From the NCBI GenBank assembly GCA_020465985.1, contig JAANYP010004253.1, forward strand, positions 630,001 through 694,000: a stretch of DNA of 64,000 nt, in the 5' to 3' direction. Positions 1 to 11,365 of the stretch are shown here, piece after piece (position 1 is the first letter of the stretch; each line of letters begins with the position of its first letter). The position numbers and the translations under genes are program-made. Under the pieces are notes generated by a model, which did no database searches, had not been told where the DNA came from, and saw only the letters and a list, made by a program, of their open reading frames with translations. This DNA comes from Centrapalus pauciflorus (Eukaryota > Streptophyta > Magnoliopsida > Asterales > Asteraceae).

Positions 1-576
1 TGGTACTACTGGGAATCGGTTTGGGATTTAACTCCCCTGGGCAGAACCGAAAACAGAGCAGAGGAGTCTGCTGTTCGTCGCGAGCGCGGTCGCGACGCAG
101 GTAAGCGCGGCCACGATGACCAGCGCAAGAAGAAGGGCGCGATCGCGACGCGGGCACGGGCCACGACGGGGCCAACGCGACCGCGATCCGGCTGGGTTGG
201 GCCGGGTTTGGTTTTGGGCATTTGGGCCTGTTTGGGATCAATTTGTTATTGTAATGGTTGTGGGATATCCAGGGACTAATCTGGGAAGGCTTATTTATGT
301 ACAGCGAGTTGCCGAGATTGAGATTGGGTTCGCGGGTCGGTGACGAATAGTTGAGTGATCTAGGTGAGTACACGAGTTCTTTTCAAAGGGCATACTCTTA
401 TCGAGTCATAATATGTGTATATATTGTTGTGATTGCGTTTTGGGCACTGCAAGCTGCCCCTCAGGTATGATCCTTCCTTCCTTTATATGTGATATATATG
501 TATGAGATCCATTATAGTGTAATCGCGATGAGTTATCACGGGATCTGTGTAGCTCTGTTTAACCCTGTGTAGGGTT

Positions 577-659
<83 letters not shown>

Positions 660-1248
660 TTGTCATTCCTGTTAGCCCCCACGGGCGTGGCTTGGCTCCA
701 AGGGGGAGGGATTCCCCAATTGAGAAGAAAATTTCTTTCTGTATTGGATCTCTAGTGTCTCTAAATAGAGGCTCGATGACATGTGTTATGTCGTGTAGTG
801 TAGAGTTACCATGCGACATGCGTTATATGCTTATGTGATTAGTGCAGTGTCTAACCCTTGTATGCTCACGAGCTGCGAAGCTTGCGTATTCGAGTCTGAT
901 ATGTTTGTCAGGGGAACCGAAGATAGGGCCACCAGCTCCTAAGCGAAAGTAGGAGCGTGATCTTGCTGTTGCCGAGGGATTCCGCGTTTTGTTAACTGTA
1001 TGTGTCTTCCGTACTGTTGGGAACTTTTGGGGGTCTGTATCGGGTCTGTATGTGAATGTTAGGGTTCGGGTTTGGTTTGTAGGTCGGGTCGACTATTAAA
1101 CAGAGTTGCATATGTAATGTGGAAATGTTTTAATTAATCAGTGTTTGTGTAAACCCTTGACATGCATGTGTGATGGATTCTATATGCGTAAATGTCACCT
1201 GTGTATTTTAAATGATGTGGCTTTTATCCGGGTTTGGAGGGTGTTACA
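1..1248. repeat. LTR-retrotransposon fragment, probably Ty3/gypsy LTR
   Basis: The window opens inside a repeat whose right edge reads GGGTGTTACA at about 1239-1248, a typical end of plant gypsy LTRs. There is no long ORF. The region mixes GC-rich sequence (80-200) with T-rich leader-like sequence. The left boundary lies outside the window, so the class and the LTR assignment are inferences from the end motif and composition only. Confidence 0.45.
579..655. repeat. (TA)n microsatellite
   Basis: Uninterrupted TA dinucleotide run inside the LTR-like segment. No element termini were found on either side of this particular run. Confidence 0.95.
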
Positions 1249-1513
1249 ATATACAATTAACTGGTTACATATTATGTTTTCTCTTTTCTTTTTCTTTTAG
1301 AATTCTATAGTTGTATCTCATTTTGTTTTTTTTATTTCGTATATATTTTTTGTTTTCTAATACATTAGTTTCAAATTTTTTTCAAGTTTGCATTCTTTTT
1401 TATAACTATTGTTTATTTAGTTTACTTTTTTTAAAATTTTTATATTTAACCTACTATATGAGTTATAACTTGTTATCCGATTTAATTAGTTGTCTATATT
1501 TTGTGTTAACGAT

Positions 1514-1547
<34 letters not shown>

Positions 1548-1552
<5 letters not shown>

Positions 1553-1985
1553 ATGGTTCGTGTGAGTACCTAAAAAATGCAGAGTACTGTGAGTACCTGT
1601 GAACACACGGGTTTAAGATGTGAACATGCTCCGAAAAAAATTTCTTTTTTAAAAAAAAATTTCATATTCATTTAGATACAAATAATATAAAAGCATATTT
1701 GCAAAAGAAATACACGCATTCACACTTCGTAGCCTCTTAAAAGTCATGTGAACGTGGAAAAATTCATGTGAACATGCTTAGCTGTGAACATACGTTCACA
1801 ACAGTGCAGTTCATGTGAACTTGCACGTTTCACATAGTTATAGTGTGTGTTTATGTGTGATTTTTTGCAAGTAGTCTTATATTATTAATTTAAACATGAT
1901 TATGAAAAAAAATTTCAAAAAAAATAATTTTAAGCGAGGTACCTCCGGTACTCCGCAAAACTAGTGGTACTCATTTGAACCCAAA

Positions 1986-1988
<3 letters not shown>
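1548..1988 (+). mobile_element. Microsatellite-inserted TIR element, copy 1
   Basis: A 441 bp element starts AGAATATGGTTCGTGTGAG and ends with the complement of AGATTTGGGTTCAAATGAG, which are imperfect terminal inverted repeats. It is flanked on both sides by TA runs. It is nearly the reverse complement of 57680-58118, end to end. Internally it repeats ATGTGAAC-type motifs in both orientations. It has no ORF. This resembles the rice Micron class of elements that target (TA)n, but homology to that class is not shown here. Confidence 0.8.
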
Positions 1989-2067
<79 letters not shown>

Positions 2068-2128
2068 TGTATGTATGTATGTATGTATGTATGTATGTAT
2101 GTATGTATGTATGTATGTATGTATGTAT
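1989..2128. repeat. (TA)n followed by (GTAT)n microsatellite
   Basis: About 26 TA units followed directly by about 22 GTAT units, next to the right end of the microsatellite-inserted element. Confidence 0.95.
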
Positions 2129-2817
2129 AATCCTATATATTTAGAGTCCAATTTTATAATAATTAATAACTAGAAAATATTTAATATTAAATTTACTGAA
2201 TGAAATTTGTATATTATTAGTAAATTAATTTTTTATTATAAATATAGGGTTATTTTCATTGGTAAAAAATTTTGTTTTTTTTAAACAAAATTTTAATATT
2301 AAAATATTTTCTAGTTACTAATTATCAAACAAATTATTATAAAACTGGACTTTAAATATATATATGATTATAATATATAATCTTGTAGTTAACACAAAAT
2401 ATACACAACTAATTACATCGGATAACAAGTTATAACTCAGATCTAGACTAAATAGAAAAACTAAAAAAAGTAAACTAAATAAATAATAGTTATAAAACGA
2501 ATGCAAACTTGAAAAAAAAATTAGAAACTAATGTATTAGAAACAAAAAAATATATATATACTAAATTAAAAAAAGTGTGATGCAACTATAAAGTTTGAAA
2601 AGAAAAAGAAAAAACAGAACATAATATGTAATCAATTAATTAAATATAGATTACTGTAAAAAAAACAAATAAGAAAATATAATAAGTCGATACTATTTGA
2701 TTACAAACGAACAAAAACATAATACAACTTTTTTATTTTTATTTTTAATGTTAATTCGTTTTAGTTTGAAGAATTTATTGAGTAAAGTTTACAAAAATAA
2801 ATTATATAGAATTATTA

Positions 2818-3141
2818 AAAGGGATATGATATTTTAGTTTGAGTTGGATAATATGATATTTTGAAGCTTAGTTGAAAAAAGAAATGAGTAAGGGTATAAT
2901 GGTCATTAATTAATAATCAATATTAATTATGAGTTTTAAATTTTTTAAAAATAATTAAATTAATGAATTTGGGTATATAGGATATTTATGATGTTTAAGA
3001 TGGATATATGTGATATTAATAATTAAATTGGGTATATATGATATTATGACGTCTAGGAGCGAGGGATATATATGAAATTAAAATTTTGGGTTAGGTATAT
3101 ATGATATTATGAAGTTTTGGAGGGGTATATATGAAATTCTC
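2818..3141. mobile_element. Right-end relic of a MULE-type element
   Basis: The tract repeats GGTATATATGAtATT-like phrases and ends GTATATATGAAATTCTC, matching the right half of the complete element at 32352-33280. The left terminus is missing and no target duplication is seen. It is an old truncated copy. Confidence 0.5.
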
Positions 3142-3161
3142 TGTTTCTTAAAAGTTATAAT

Positions 3162-3851
3162 TAGGGATGAACATTTGGACCCAAAAAACCATCCCGGACA
3201 AAAAAAAACCCCGAAAACCGGACCGGACCAAACCGTTATTAATGAAATTGGTCCGGTTTAGGTTTCATTAAAATCACTATTTTCGGTTTTCGGTTTTACG
3301 GGTTCGGTTTCGGTTATTAACCCAGCCCAAACCGAAATTTAAACTTTATGTTATCAATTCTAAAGTTTATGTTATATTGTTATTTTATGTAGTCCATAAA
3401 GAAACAAAATTTCTAAATGTTATTTGTAAATCATATAAAAAGTATATGTAATAGCTATTGAGCTTTTTCATAATATATAATCATGTAAAAGTCTTTTTAA
3501 CGATGTAAATATTTTTTTTGTTATAATACTATGGAGAATAAAATATAGAGAACTTAATATAAGTAAGGTATGTTTGATATTTTATTTTGTTCAAAGAAAA
3601 TTTGATAAACTTGATAATTTCACAAAGAGAAAGAGTTGAGGAGAAAACACAAACAAAACATTAAAACATCTATAAAACTTGTATCGGTTCCAACCGGTCC
3701 GAGAACCGAAAAACCGGACCAAAAATCGGACCGGACCAAACCCGTATTACAAACATTGGGCCGGTTTTCGTTTTTCTTATTCCCTAATATTGGTTTTCGG
3801 TTTTTTCAGTCCCATCGGTTTGGGCTTGTTTGATCCAAATGCTCATCCCTA
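3162..3851. mobile_element. Non-autonomous hAT element
   Basis: The termini are TAGGGATGAACATTTGGA on the left and the complement of TAGGGATGAGCATTTGGAT on the right. They fit the hAT terminal rule YARNG. A perfect 8 bp target duplication GTTATAAT flanks it (3154-3161 and 3852-3859). Sub-terminal arms carry alternating CCGGACC/CCGAAAACC motifs in opposite orientation. There is no transposase ORF. Confidence 0.9.
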
Positions 3852-3859
3852 GTTATAAT

Positions 3860-4480
3860 TAATCGAAACACGTTGATAAAACAAAATAATTAGAACAAAG
3901 TAAATAAAGTACTAAGTTTAAATTAAAACGTATTAATATAACAAATATTTAAATCAAAGCATATTAACGTAATAGAATATTTTAATCGAAATGAATAAAA
4001 CAATAGGTTTATATATTTTTATTAAAAGTTATAATGAAACAAATAAATTAAGGTAATAAAATAGTTAGATGGAATCATATAAAAGATAGAAATGTACAGT
4101 ATATGTATAAATATTCTAACAAATGAAATGTAAGATAAATAAATTTTTAATAAATAAATTAAATATAAAAAAAGACTTAAACTAAATAAATTAAATATAT
4201 AAATAAGGATAATTTTTATCAAATAAAAGGCATAAATAAAAATAATAACAAATTTATTAATCACGTCTTATTTAATTAATATTTAAAATTTAAAAACCAA
4301 ATATAAACATTGTAAAAAGTATCAAAGCCAGAACTAATTATATGGTATAGGACCAAAGATGTTATTAAAAAAAAAAAAAGACAAACCATTGTTTAGAAAA
4401 GGTAAAATGACAGATGGATCAGTTCAGCAAATAATTAGTGATTTGAAAGACTATTTATATAATTTTAATAGACCGGAAAC
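3860..4480. mobile_element. Degenerate MULE-type relic
   Basis: AT-rich sequence with recurrent phrases such as AAACGTATTAATATAACAAA resembles the interior and one arm of the foldback element at 21835-23587. The short reading frames here look like chance frames in this relic and not genes. No target duplication remains. Confidence 0.4.
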
Positions 4481-4919
4481 TATCTCCATAATTCTAAACA
4501 AATTATACGACCACTTTATAATTTATTATAAAATTAAATTAGAAGCCAAATGCATTCATGCTTTGGCCACGGGCGAAGCTTTGAACTTATATGACACTCA
4601 CTCCTACGCCTCTCCAGACCTCCTATGATCGCCACCTCCACTCCACAGCCTTATCTCTGACATCGATACTCACCGGTACGTTTGTCTTGCAGCTTCTACT
4701 TGCAACACGCACAAACTCACAAACCACCAACCCATTACACTCACACAAACCATCAGGGGCAAACTCAGCTCGTTGGCGTGGGGTTAAACGATCCCGATAA
4801 ATTTTTTACATGTTATATATATCATCGAAAAAATTTTACATTTTTTATAAATCTACATGTATAAAGAAAATATACAAGAACCTGATAATTTATTACCTAT
4901 TTAACAAATATTTTAGAAG

Positions 4920-5850
4920 AATATGTGTGTATTGGGCTTTCGTTTATTTGACTTGGGTTGGTTGTTGTTAGACTCTTCACTCTTGGGCTTGGAATTGTGG
5001 AAATTCGTGGAATTGAATTTGCATGGCCCATTCTCCCCAAATCCCCCATCGCTGACTGATTGAAGCACACAGAAGCTAAAACCAGAAGAACGATTGAGCA
5101 ATTGAGGATTAGACGACGGTTTGTGACAAGCCCAGAAGCCATAACCAGAAGAAAGAAGAAGCGATTGAGCCCCTGGTCAGCCGACGGTTGCTCAGATGGT
5201 CTCGCCCTCTTTGGAGTGAACATTTGAATAAAGGTCGAAGCTTGACCTAGGTAAACTTTTCTGTCTCGTCTTTTGCGATTGTTTTTAGGTTTTAATTTAA
5301 TTTTTCATGTTGAACTTGGTTTGATTATGGTAGCAAATGGATTTTTGCTTCATGTGTTTTTCCCCAGTTTTGCGATATTTTGTGTTTAAGGCTAGAAGTT
5401 CCTCCCAATTAACTAATTCCACTTGTAGCGCTAAAAAGTATGAATGTTTAGGTCTCAGTTTTTTCTTTATGTTTCTTCAGTATTGTATAAATAGGTAGCA
5501 ATTGCTTTGTTAACTTTTCAGTCTGAATGGTCTCTGCAGATTCATACAATTTGACTGTTTTCAGAAATTTTTTTTAAAAAAAAGGCATCAATGTGGAAGT
5601 CTGCAGGATATAGTGATATACATATTGTGAACTAAAGTTCGATATTTCAGCCTCATTATTAAATTTTTGTGTTGTAGCTGTAGATACATGTTACAAACAG
5701 TAGGAATGTCAATTTTTTGTATTGACTTGGTATTGACAAGAACAACTGTAATGTTAACTAGAGGAAAATATTCTGCAATGTTAAACAGAGGAATTGTGAA
5801 TCCTGTGCTCAAAGGTCGCTGTAGCGTCATAGGAAAGGTTTTTGGAAACA
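4920..5850 (+). promoter_or_regulatory. SSU72 promoter and 5' leader region
   Basis: Upstream of the SSU72 start are site-II-type motifs: TGGGCT at 4933-4938 and 4984-4989, and GGCCCA at 5025-5030. These are common in promoters of constitutively expressed plant genes. The 5050-5250 stretch has leader-like composition. The transcription start and any 5'UTR intron cannot be placed from sequence alone. Confidence 0.45.
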
Positions 5851-8800
5851 ATGAGACTGCGATATGCTACGGTCTGCTCCTCGAATATGAATCGAAGCAT
5901 GGAGGCTCATTTCCTACTGAAGAGAGAAGGATTTGATGTTTGTTCATATGGGACGGGTACCCATGTTAAGCTCCCTGGCCCTTCCGCAAGAGAACCAAAT
6001 GTCTACGATTTTGGCACCCCTTACAAGCAGATGTTTGATGACCTCAGGCGTAGAGACCCTGAGCTGTATCCTCTATCTGTTTAAGTTAATTTAATTACAT
6101 ACTTCAATACTTTTTTTTTCTTTTTTGATTGGCATGCAGAGAAAAGGGGATATGAGCTGTTTGAGGCATGGAAGATAGTTGTTGTAAATTATTTCTTTGG
6201 TCTATAAGTTAGATGAAATGCACTTAAACTATGTTGACGATTCAGATTTTTAAATGCTTATTACTTAACAATTCAAAATTACCTTGCTTGTTTAAGCCAA
6301 TATTTTGTTAGAATTTTTTATTACTATTACTGAGATTGATAGAAACGAAAAATGAAAATAAACAAATAATTTGTGTGTAGTTGTAATGATAACATGTGAT
6401 CCAAACTCATGCATAAGTTTGACTGATTGAGTAACAAACCAAGATGAAATGGATGTAATGCTGCAATAACTTATAAAAACCAAATTGAATAAGGAATGTA
6501 ATTAGAAAATAGTATTCTTTTATTAGATCGTTCACCATACTGAAAGGATGTTGTTATTCTTAGTTATTGCATAGTTATAACTTGTAAGTTCCATAAAATG
6601 GAGTAATGCGTGAATAAGTTGTAAATTCGAAAACCAAATTGCGTGTGAGGGATTTAGTTCAAAAATGGTATTGTTTAATTTCTATATGCATGTTATGATG
6701 TGATCATTGCTATTCTTAATTATTGCATAGTTATAAGCGCAATGGCATACTTCCGATGCTCAAGAGGAATTCGGGGGTCAAACTTGCACCTCAACGTTGG
6801 CAAGAAAATGTTGGGGATGGAACCTTTGATGTTGTATTCACATTCGAGGAAAAAGTTTTTGATATGGTTGTTGAAGGTTAGTATGTTCACCTTTGTGCAT
6901 TGTGGGTTGCAGTATATGCCTATTTAAATTTCTGAGTCTTACATCTATATAATTTTAGTGCTCCTAGAATTCCAACAATAATAGAAATTTGCATAAACCT
7001 AAACTGTGTCACACAAGCCTGTAAATTTCTCATGCCTCCCTAGTCCCTACTCAGTACACATATGAATAGACATGGTTAGTTGAAGTTTGCTTTTGCAGGA
7101 TTTGAGTTTGTATCTCGAAATTTGTCACACATGGACATCGGGAATCTGAGATTGGATAATTCTAAGTATTTGGGCCACATTATTGCTTGTGTAGTAGATA
7201 TACTCACTATAGAAACACATTATAACTAAGGGTTGATGGCAGAATAATGCATAATACTGCAATCATTTTATCAATACATGTAACATCTTTTTTTCACCAT
7301 TTAATGTATCAAAATTGCCATACTTTATCATTTAATGTAACAAAGTTTCGATTTCTTACCATCTGATGTGACAAACTCACCATTTTTTTGAAGATTGCAT
7401 TAAATGGTAAAAAATTGCAAGTGATACATTAAATGGTTAACGGAGGTGTGTTACATGGATTGGTAAAACCGTAAAATGGTGAAAGTATCATGCTTTTTTA
7501 GCCATTAATCATATATATAAAATCTAAATTTAGTACAACACAGATATTCAAGATTAATATCTGCTTTATTTATGTGCTAATATAGTATAGTTCTATTACT
7601 ATGGAGACAACAAAAATTTTGGTATGTCATTTAAAAGTAATGACTGATGAGATCATACTAAAAGACAACCTGTGAAGAGATGGTGTTTGCAAATTTGGAT
7701 TAGAAAACTGTGCACAAAAGTCAAAGCTCCATCAGGAAGTATATGCAATGGAAATGAGATAAAGACTAAAGATAGCCAACTAGAATGTGTGATTTTAGTG
7801 TAATTACCTTGACATGTGGAGGTTTGCAGTGCACACTTGTATAAGTTACGCCATAGTCTCGACCCTCACATAATGTAGGGGTTGCCCCTTGCGAGGCTTG
7901 GGCCAGCACTCCGAAGCAAATACGAAAATCTCAAGTGTTGCTGTGCAGAAATTTGCACCTTTTGGAATCTGAATAAGTTATGGAATTTTTAAGAAACACT
8001 GGAGAACACTCTCATAGTATCATAACATACAAACAATTTTCAATTTCTTTCCTAGTGCATCCTTGTGTATTATCCAATAACAAAATTGGAAAGCCGGGTA
8101 AAATTGTTGTTATCTGAAAGTGTTCAATGATCTCAGCAATTCTTGTTCCAAGTTCGTTATTCTACACCCAAATTTTTCTAACATAGAAGGGATCCCCTCT
8201 TTGACTTTCCTTATTGTTACTTGAGGGTTGAGACAGTTGATCAATCGATTAAGATCATTGAGATATAGATCAAAGAAGGTTTTGCATTATGTCGAAGAAA
8301 TTGATCGAAGAGGAAGACTGAATAAGGATTCAGAGACAGAGAGGACAGGATTCAGACATGTCTCTTGACTCAACTCCATTCTGCATTAAAAGAAGGCAAA
8401 TGTAATTCAACATAAGTTCGCTAACGTTCGTGAGCTTCACACACAAATTTGGCTTTGGCATTACTGCTTAATTAATTCAAACATCCATCACTGGGTTACA
8501 TCAAAGATTGATCAATGATAAAAGTCAATGATTTAGATATACATGTGGAGATGCAACCTTTGTTCATTTAAATTGGCCAAATTTGTTCCTATATTTCGCC
8601 AGTTTGTTCATCTTTATCATCCTTTCTGGAAACTGCATTTACTGTCGATAATGAAGTGCAGATCTTTATACGCGTGATCATATTCTTCTGAAACCTGTGC
8701 TGGTTATAAACTTGGAAGTAAAAGATAATCATGAGGAGGCTGCAATTGGTGCTCGGCAAACTCTAACGTTGTGTCAAGCGGTTTGTACCATCTCTAAATC

Positions 8801-9387
8801 TTTTGAACTCTGTTTCATTTCAATCAAAGGAAAATGGCACCAAATAGCTATGTACTTTTGAGTTTATACATATTAATGTAGTATACTTTTTTATGCACAT
8901 TAATGTAGTGTACTTGTAAAAGTGTTTCAATTAGGTACTTGGGTGGACCGGTAACATCAGGTCGCCTAACTACCTAATTGGAACACTTTTCAAAAGTTTG
9001 ACTACCAAATGTGCACAAAAGAATATATGCACTACATAAATGTGTACAAAAATAAAGTTTGACTAATCAGGGTAACATGTTGACTGTTGTACTGGTCATC
9101 AGGTCACACAACTACCTAATTGAAACACTTTTAAAAGTTTGACTACCAAATGTGCACAAAAAAAAAAGTACACTACATAAATGTAAACAAATTTAAAAGT
9201 ATATAGCTATTTGGTGTCATTATCCCTTTAATCAATCATTACACCATGCATTTTTTCTTTTTCTTTTTTTCCTCTGAATTTGTAGCTTGAAGCAACTGAT
9301 CGTTGGGAGGACGTGATTGACGATGTCATATCTACATTTGAGCGACAACACCGCAGAAAAGTCGTATACACAATCTCTTTCTATTGA
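5851..9387 (+). CDS. SSU72: RNA polymerase II CTD phosphatase SSU72
   Basis: Four exons join in frame: 5851-6065, 6731-6876, 8662-8780 and 9286-9387. They give 582 nt, 193 residues plus stop, the usual SSU72 length. The start ATG at 5851 is chosen because the family signature follows at once. SSU72 is a low-molecular-weight-type protein phosphatase that removes Ser5/Ser7 phosphates from the RNA polymerase II C-terminal domain and works with the 3'-end processing machinery in the nucleus. The active-site loop CX5R is Cys9 to Arg15 (CSSNMNR). The second catalytic element, the Asp of the DNHEEA motif, is Asp142. The family motifs HVKLPGP, NVYDFGTPY, APQRWQ and the terminal SFY are all present. 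All junctions are GT-AG and all key residues are intact, so I call it functional. Intron 3 holds a small MULE-type element. Confidence 0.93.
8828..9226. mobile_element. Short MULE-type element in SSU72 intron 3
   Basis: The terminal repeats read AGGAAAATGGCACCAAATAG on the left and, complemented, GGGATAATGACACCAAATAG on the right. The 9 bp flanks are TTCAATCAA (8819-8827) and TTTAATCAA (9227-9235), one mismatch. There is no ORF. It lies wholly inside the 505 bp intron and accounts for most of its length. Confidence 0.8.
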
Positions 9388-10352
9388 CTTGCTGAATTCT
9401 AGTTATATATGCTACTTTAGTGTCTCAAATAGCCGAAATCGTTGCAACTCTAGTGGAGAATGCTCGAAATATTAGACCCTCCTTGTGAGCTTTTGAAAGT
9501 TCTAGGAATTAACCATAGATGTTTCATATCCTTTGTGTCGATATATTTTAAAAATAATCGGATATATCATTATGATCGCATTCCAACATAAAATTGCTTT
9601 TCATCTCAACTATTTTTAAATTAACAGAATTTTTATTATTTAGTTGGTTGATCTTTCTTTTCATTTATAAACTTAAATTGAGAGCAGAGAATGATCTTCG
9701 GGTGAGGATGACGATCGGTAGCTATTGTTATTTTATTATTTTAAAATAATATATGTTTAAAAATACAATTTATGATCTCGCTACAACGCACGAGTTAAAC
9801 AACCTAGTTTGTTTATATTGATATACGTGTAGCAATTCAGACATTATATTATATTTCTTTTATAAGTTTTTTTATACTTTGTCATATTTAATATTATTAT
9901 ATCATATATTTGAGTACTTTTTACATAAATGATTAAATTGATGTAATATTTCATGGATTATATAGTATTGTTTTAATAATGAAAATCGTGTTAAAAAAGT
10001 AAAATCGTATTAAGGTTTAAATGTTTCGTAATTGTTTTATGATATATAAATGTATGTTTATGTTTCAATAGATTAATATGGTATATCAAGTTAAATACCA
10101 ACGAAAGCGTAATTATTTTTCTTTTACAATTTTATTTCATTTATATTCGTATTTAATGTCTATATTTAAGGTAAAATGATTAAAATGTGTAAAATAATTA
10201 TTTAGATGCATACAATTATGTAATTACCATATTAGTTAATAGTTTATATATTATAGTGTTTTGGTTTTTTAAAAAAAAGTATTCTATTTGAAATAAGCTT
10301 ATGGTCCAAATACAACAATTTTTGCTTGAATTCAAATTAATAAATAAGACTC
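9388..10352. other. Intergenic, no gene seen
   Basis: AT-rich sequence downstream of SSU72. The stretch ending ...AACAACCTAG|T at about 9807, preceded by a short CTCG/CGAG stem, looks like a Helitron 3' end. No matching 5' TC end was located, so no element is called. Confidence 0.4.
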
Positions 10353-10355
10353 TAA

Positions 10356-11362
10356 GGCGGCGTTTGGTTCGCTGAATTTTTATTCTTGAAATAGAATCTT
10401 TCAAAGGAATGAAATTCTGAAAGTAATGGAATTTGTCTGAATCCAAATACTGTAGTGTGTTTGGTTGACAGGAAATGAATGAAATTCAAATTTAATTCAT
10501 TTGTTGTTTTCTGGTTGATTTACAAATTTGTCAAAGGAATTGAAGTATGATTTTGACAAATGACCAAAATATATTATTCTTCATAAAATAAGTAGGTGAG
10601 TGCTATAATGTAAGGGTAGGAAGAGATGTAATATGTTTGATAGGTGAGTATGTCGATGGTAAGGTAGGGTAGGAAATGAGGTTGGGGTAGAAATAGTGTA
10701 TGGTACAGTGGATATATAATGGTGGAATATGATGTAAGTATGTTTAATGGATAAGTAGATTGATGGTAGGGTAAGTTGGGCGGGGTGGGTGAGTTGAGGA
10801 GGGATATGTTACGGTAGGATAGGGTGGTGTATATAAGGGTGAGAAAAATGTAAATTTGATGTGTGGGTAGATTGGTGGTTGTAGTTAGGGTGGGGTGGGG
10901 TGGGGTGGGGTTGTGCGGGGTTATAAGTGCCGAAAGAAATGTGCTAAGTTTGATGAGATGGGTAGGTTAGGGTAGGATAGGGTGGGGTGAGGTGAGGTGG
11001 GGTGGGGTAGGGTAGGGTTGGGTGCGGGGTGGGATGTGTGAGGTAATGTGGGGTAGATAATTAAGGTATATGTAGGGTAGGTGGGGTTGAGTTGGATGAG
11101 ATGGGTAGAGTAGGGTGGGGCGAGGTAAGGTAGGGGTGAGGTGGGATGGGTGAGGTAGAGTGAGTGGGATAATGTATTAGGACAGGTGAGGTTGGGTTGG
11201 GTCGGGTCTTTATGGTAGATATGAGGAAATGTTTATGAATGGAAAATAAATTCCATCAATATTATCATGGAATCATCATTCCATTCTTTTTAACTACCAA
11301 ACAACACAACAGAATGGAAAATCCGTTCCTTTTCCATCAGATTCTGTGAACCAAACACCCCC
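10356..11362. mobile_element. Tourist-like (PIF/Harbinger type) element A, G-rich core
   Basis: Terminal repeats GGCGGCGTTTGGTTCGC and, complemented, GGGGGTGTTTGGTTCAC are flanked by the 3 bp duplication TAA (10353-10355 and 11363-11365). Length is 1007 bp. Sub-terminal parts match element E at 34519-35575. The middle (about 10616-11210) is a degenerate array of GGTAGGGT, GGGGT and GAGGT units. There is no ORF. Confidence 0.85.
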
Positions 11363-11365
11363 TAA

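Larger units (their letters stand above)
1255..2640. repeat. Foldback repeat split by a later insertion
   Basis: The arm at about 1258-1525 matches the reverse complement of about 2385-2640; for example a TTACATATTATGTT motif on the left is mirrored near 2618. A second inner pair, about 2142-2200 against 2300-2358, matches in the same way. The palindrome is broken in its left arm by (TA)n, the element at 1548-1988, and TA/GTAT microsatellites. It is a non-coding foldback transposon relic; its superfamily is not determined. Confidence 0.7.

Noticed and set aside
1311..1565. Hydrophobic 84-codon ORF with poly-YI tail
   Set aside because: It is T-rich foldback repeat running into (TA)n; its mirror at 2318-2506 gives the same kind of frame on the other strand.
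4359..4628. 89-codon ORF
   Set aside because: Lies in AT-rich repeat relic sequence with a poly-A start, and shows no recognisable domain.
4897..5223. 108-codon minus-strand ORF opposite the SSU72 leader
   Set aside because: No recognisable domain; better explained as chance in the SSU72 promoter and leader.
6131..6175. GCAG followed by AGAAAAGGGGATATGAG as a possible SSU72 exon 2
   Set aside because: Joined to exon 1 it stops within a few codons. The acceptor at 6730 restores the expected YKRNGIL sequence in frame.
7098..7160. GCAG|GATTTGAGTTTG as a possible SSU72 exon 3
   Set aside because: The reading frame gives no family sequence. The exon at 8662 gives DLYTRDH...VINLEVKDNHEEA with correct phase.
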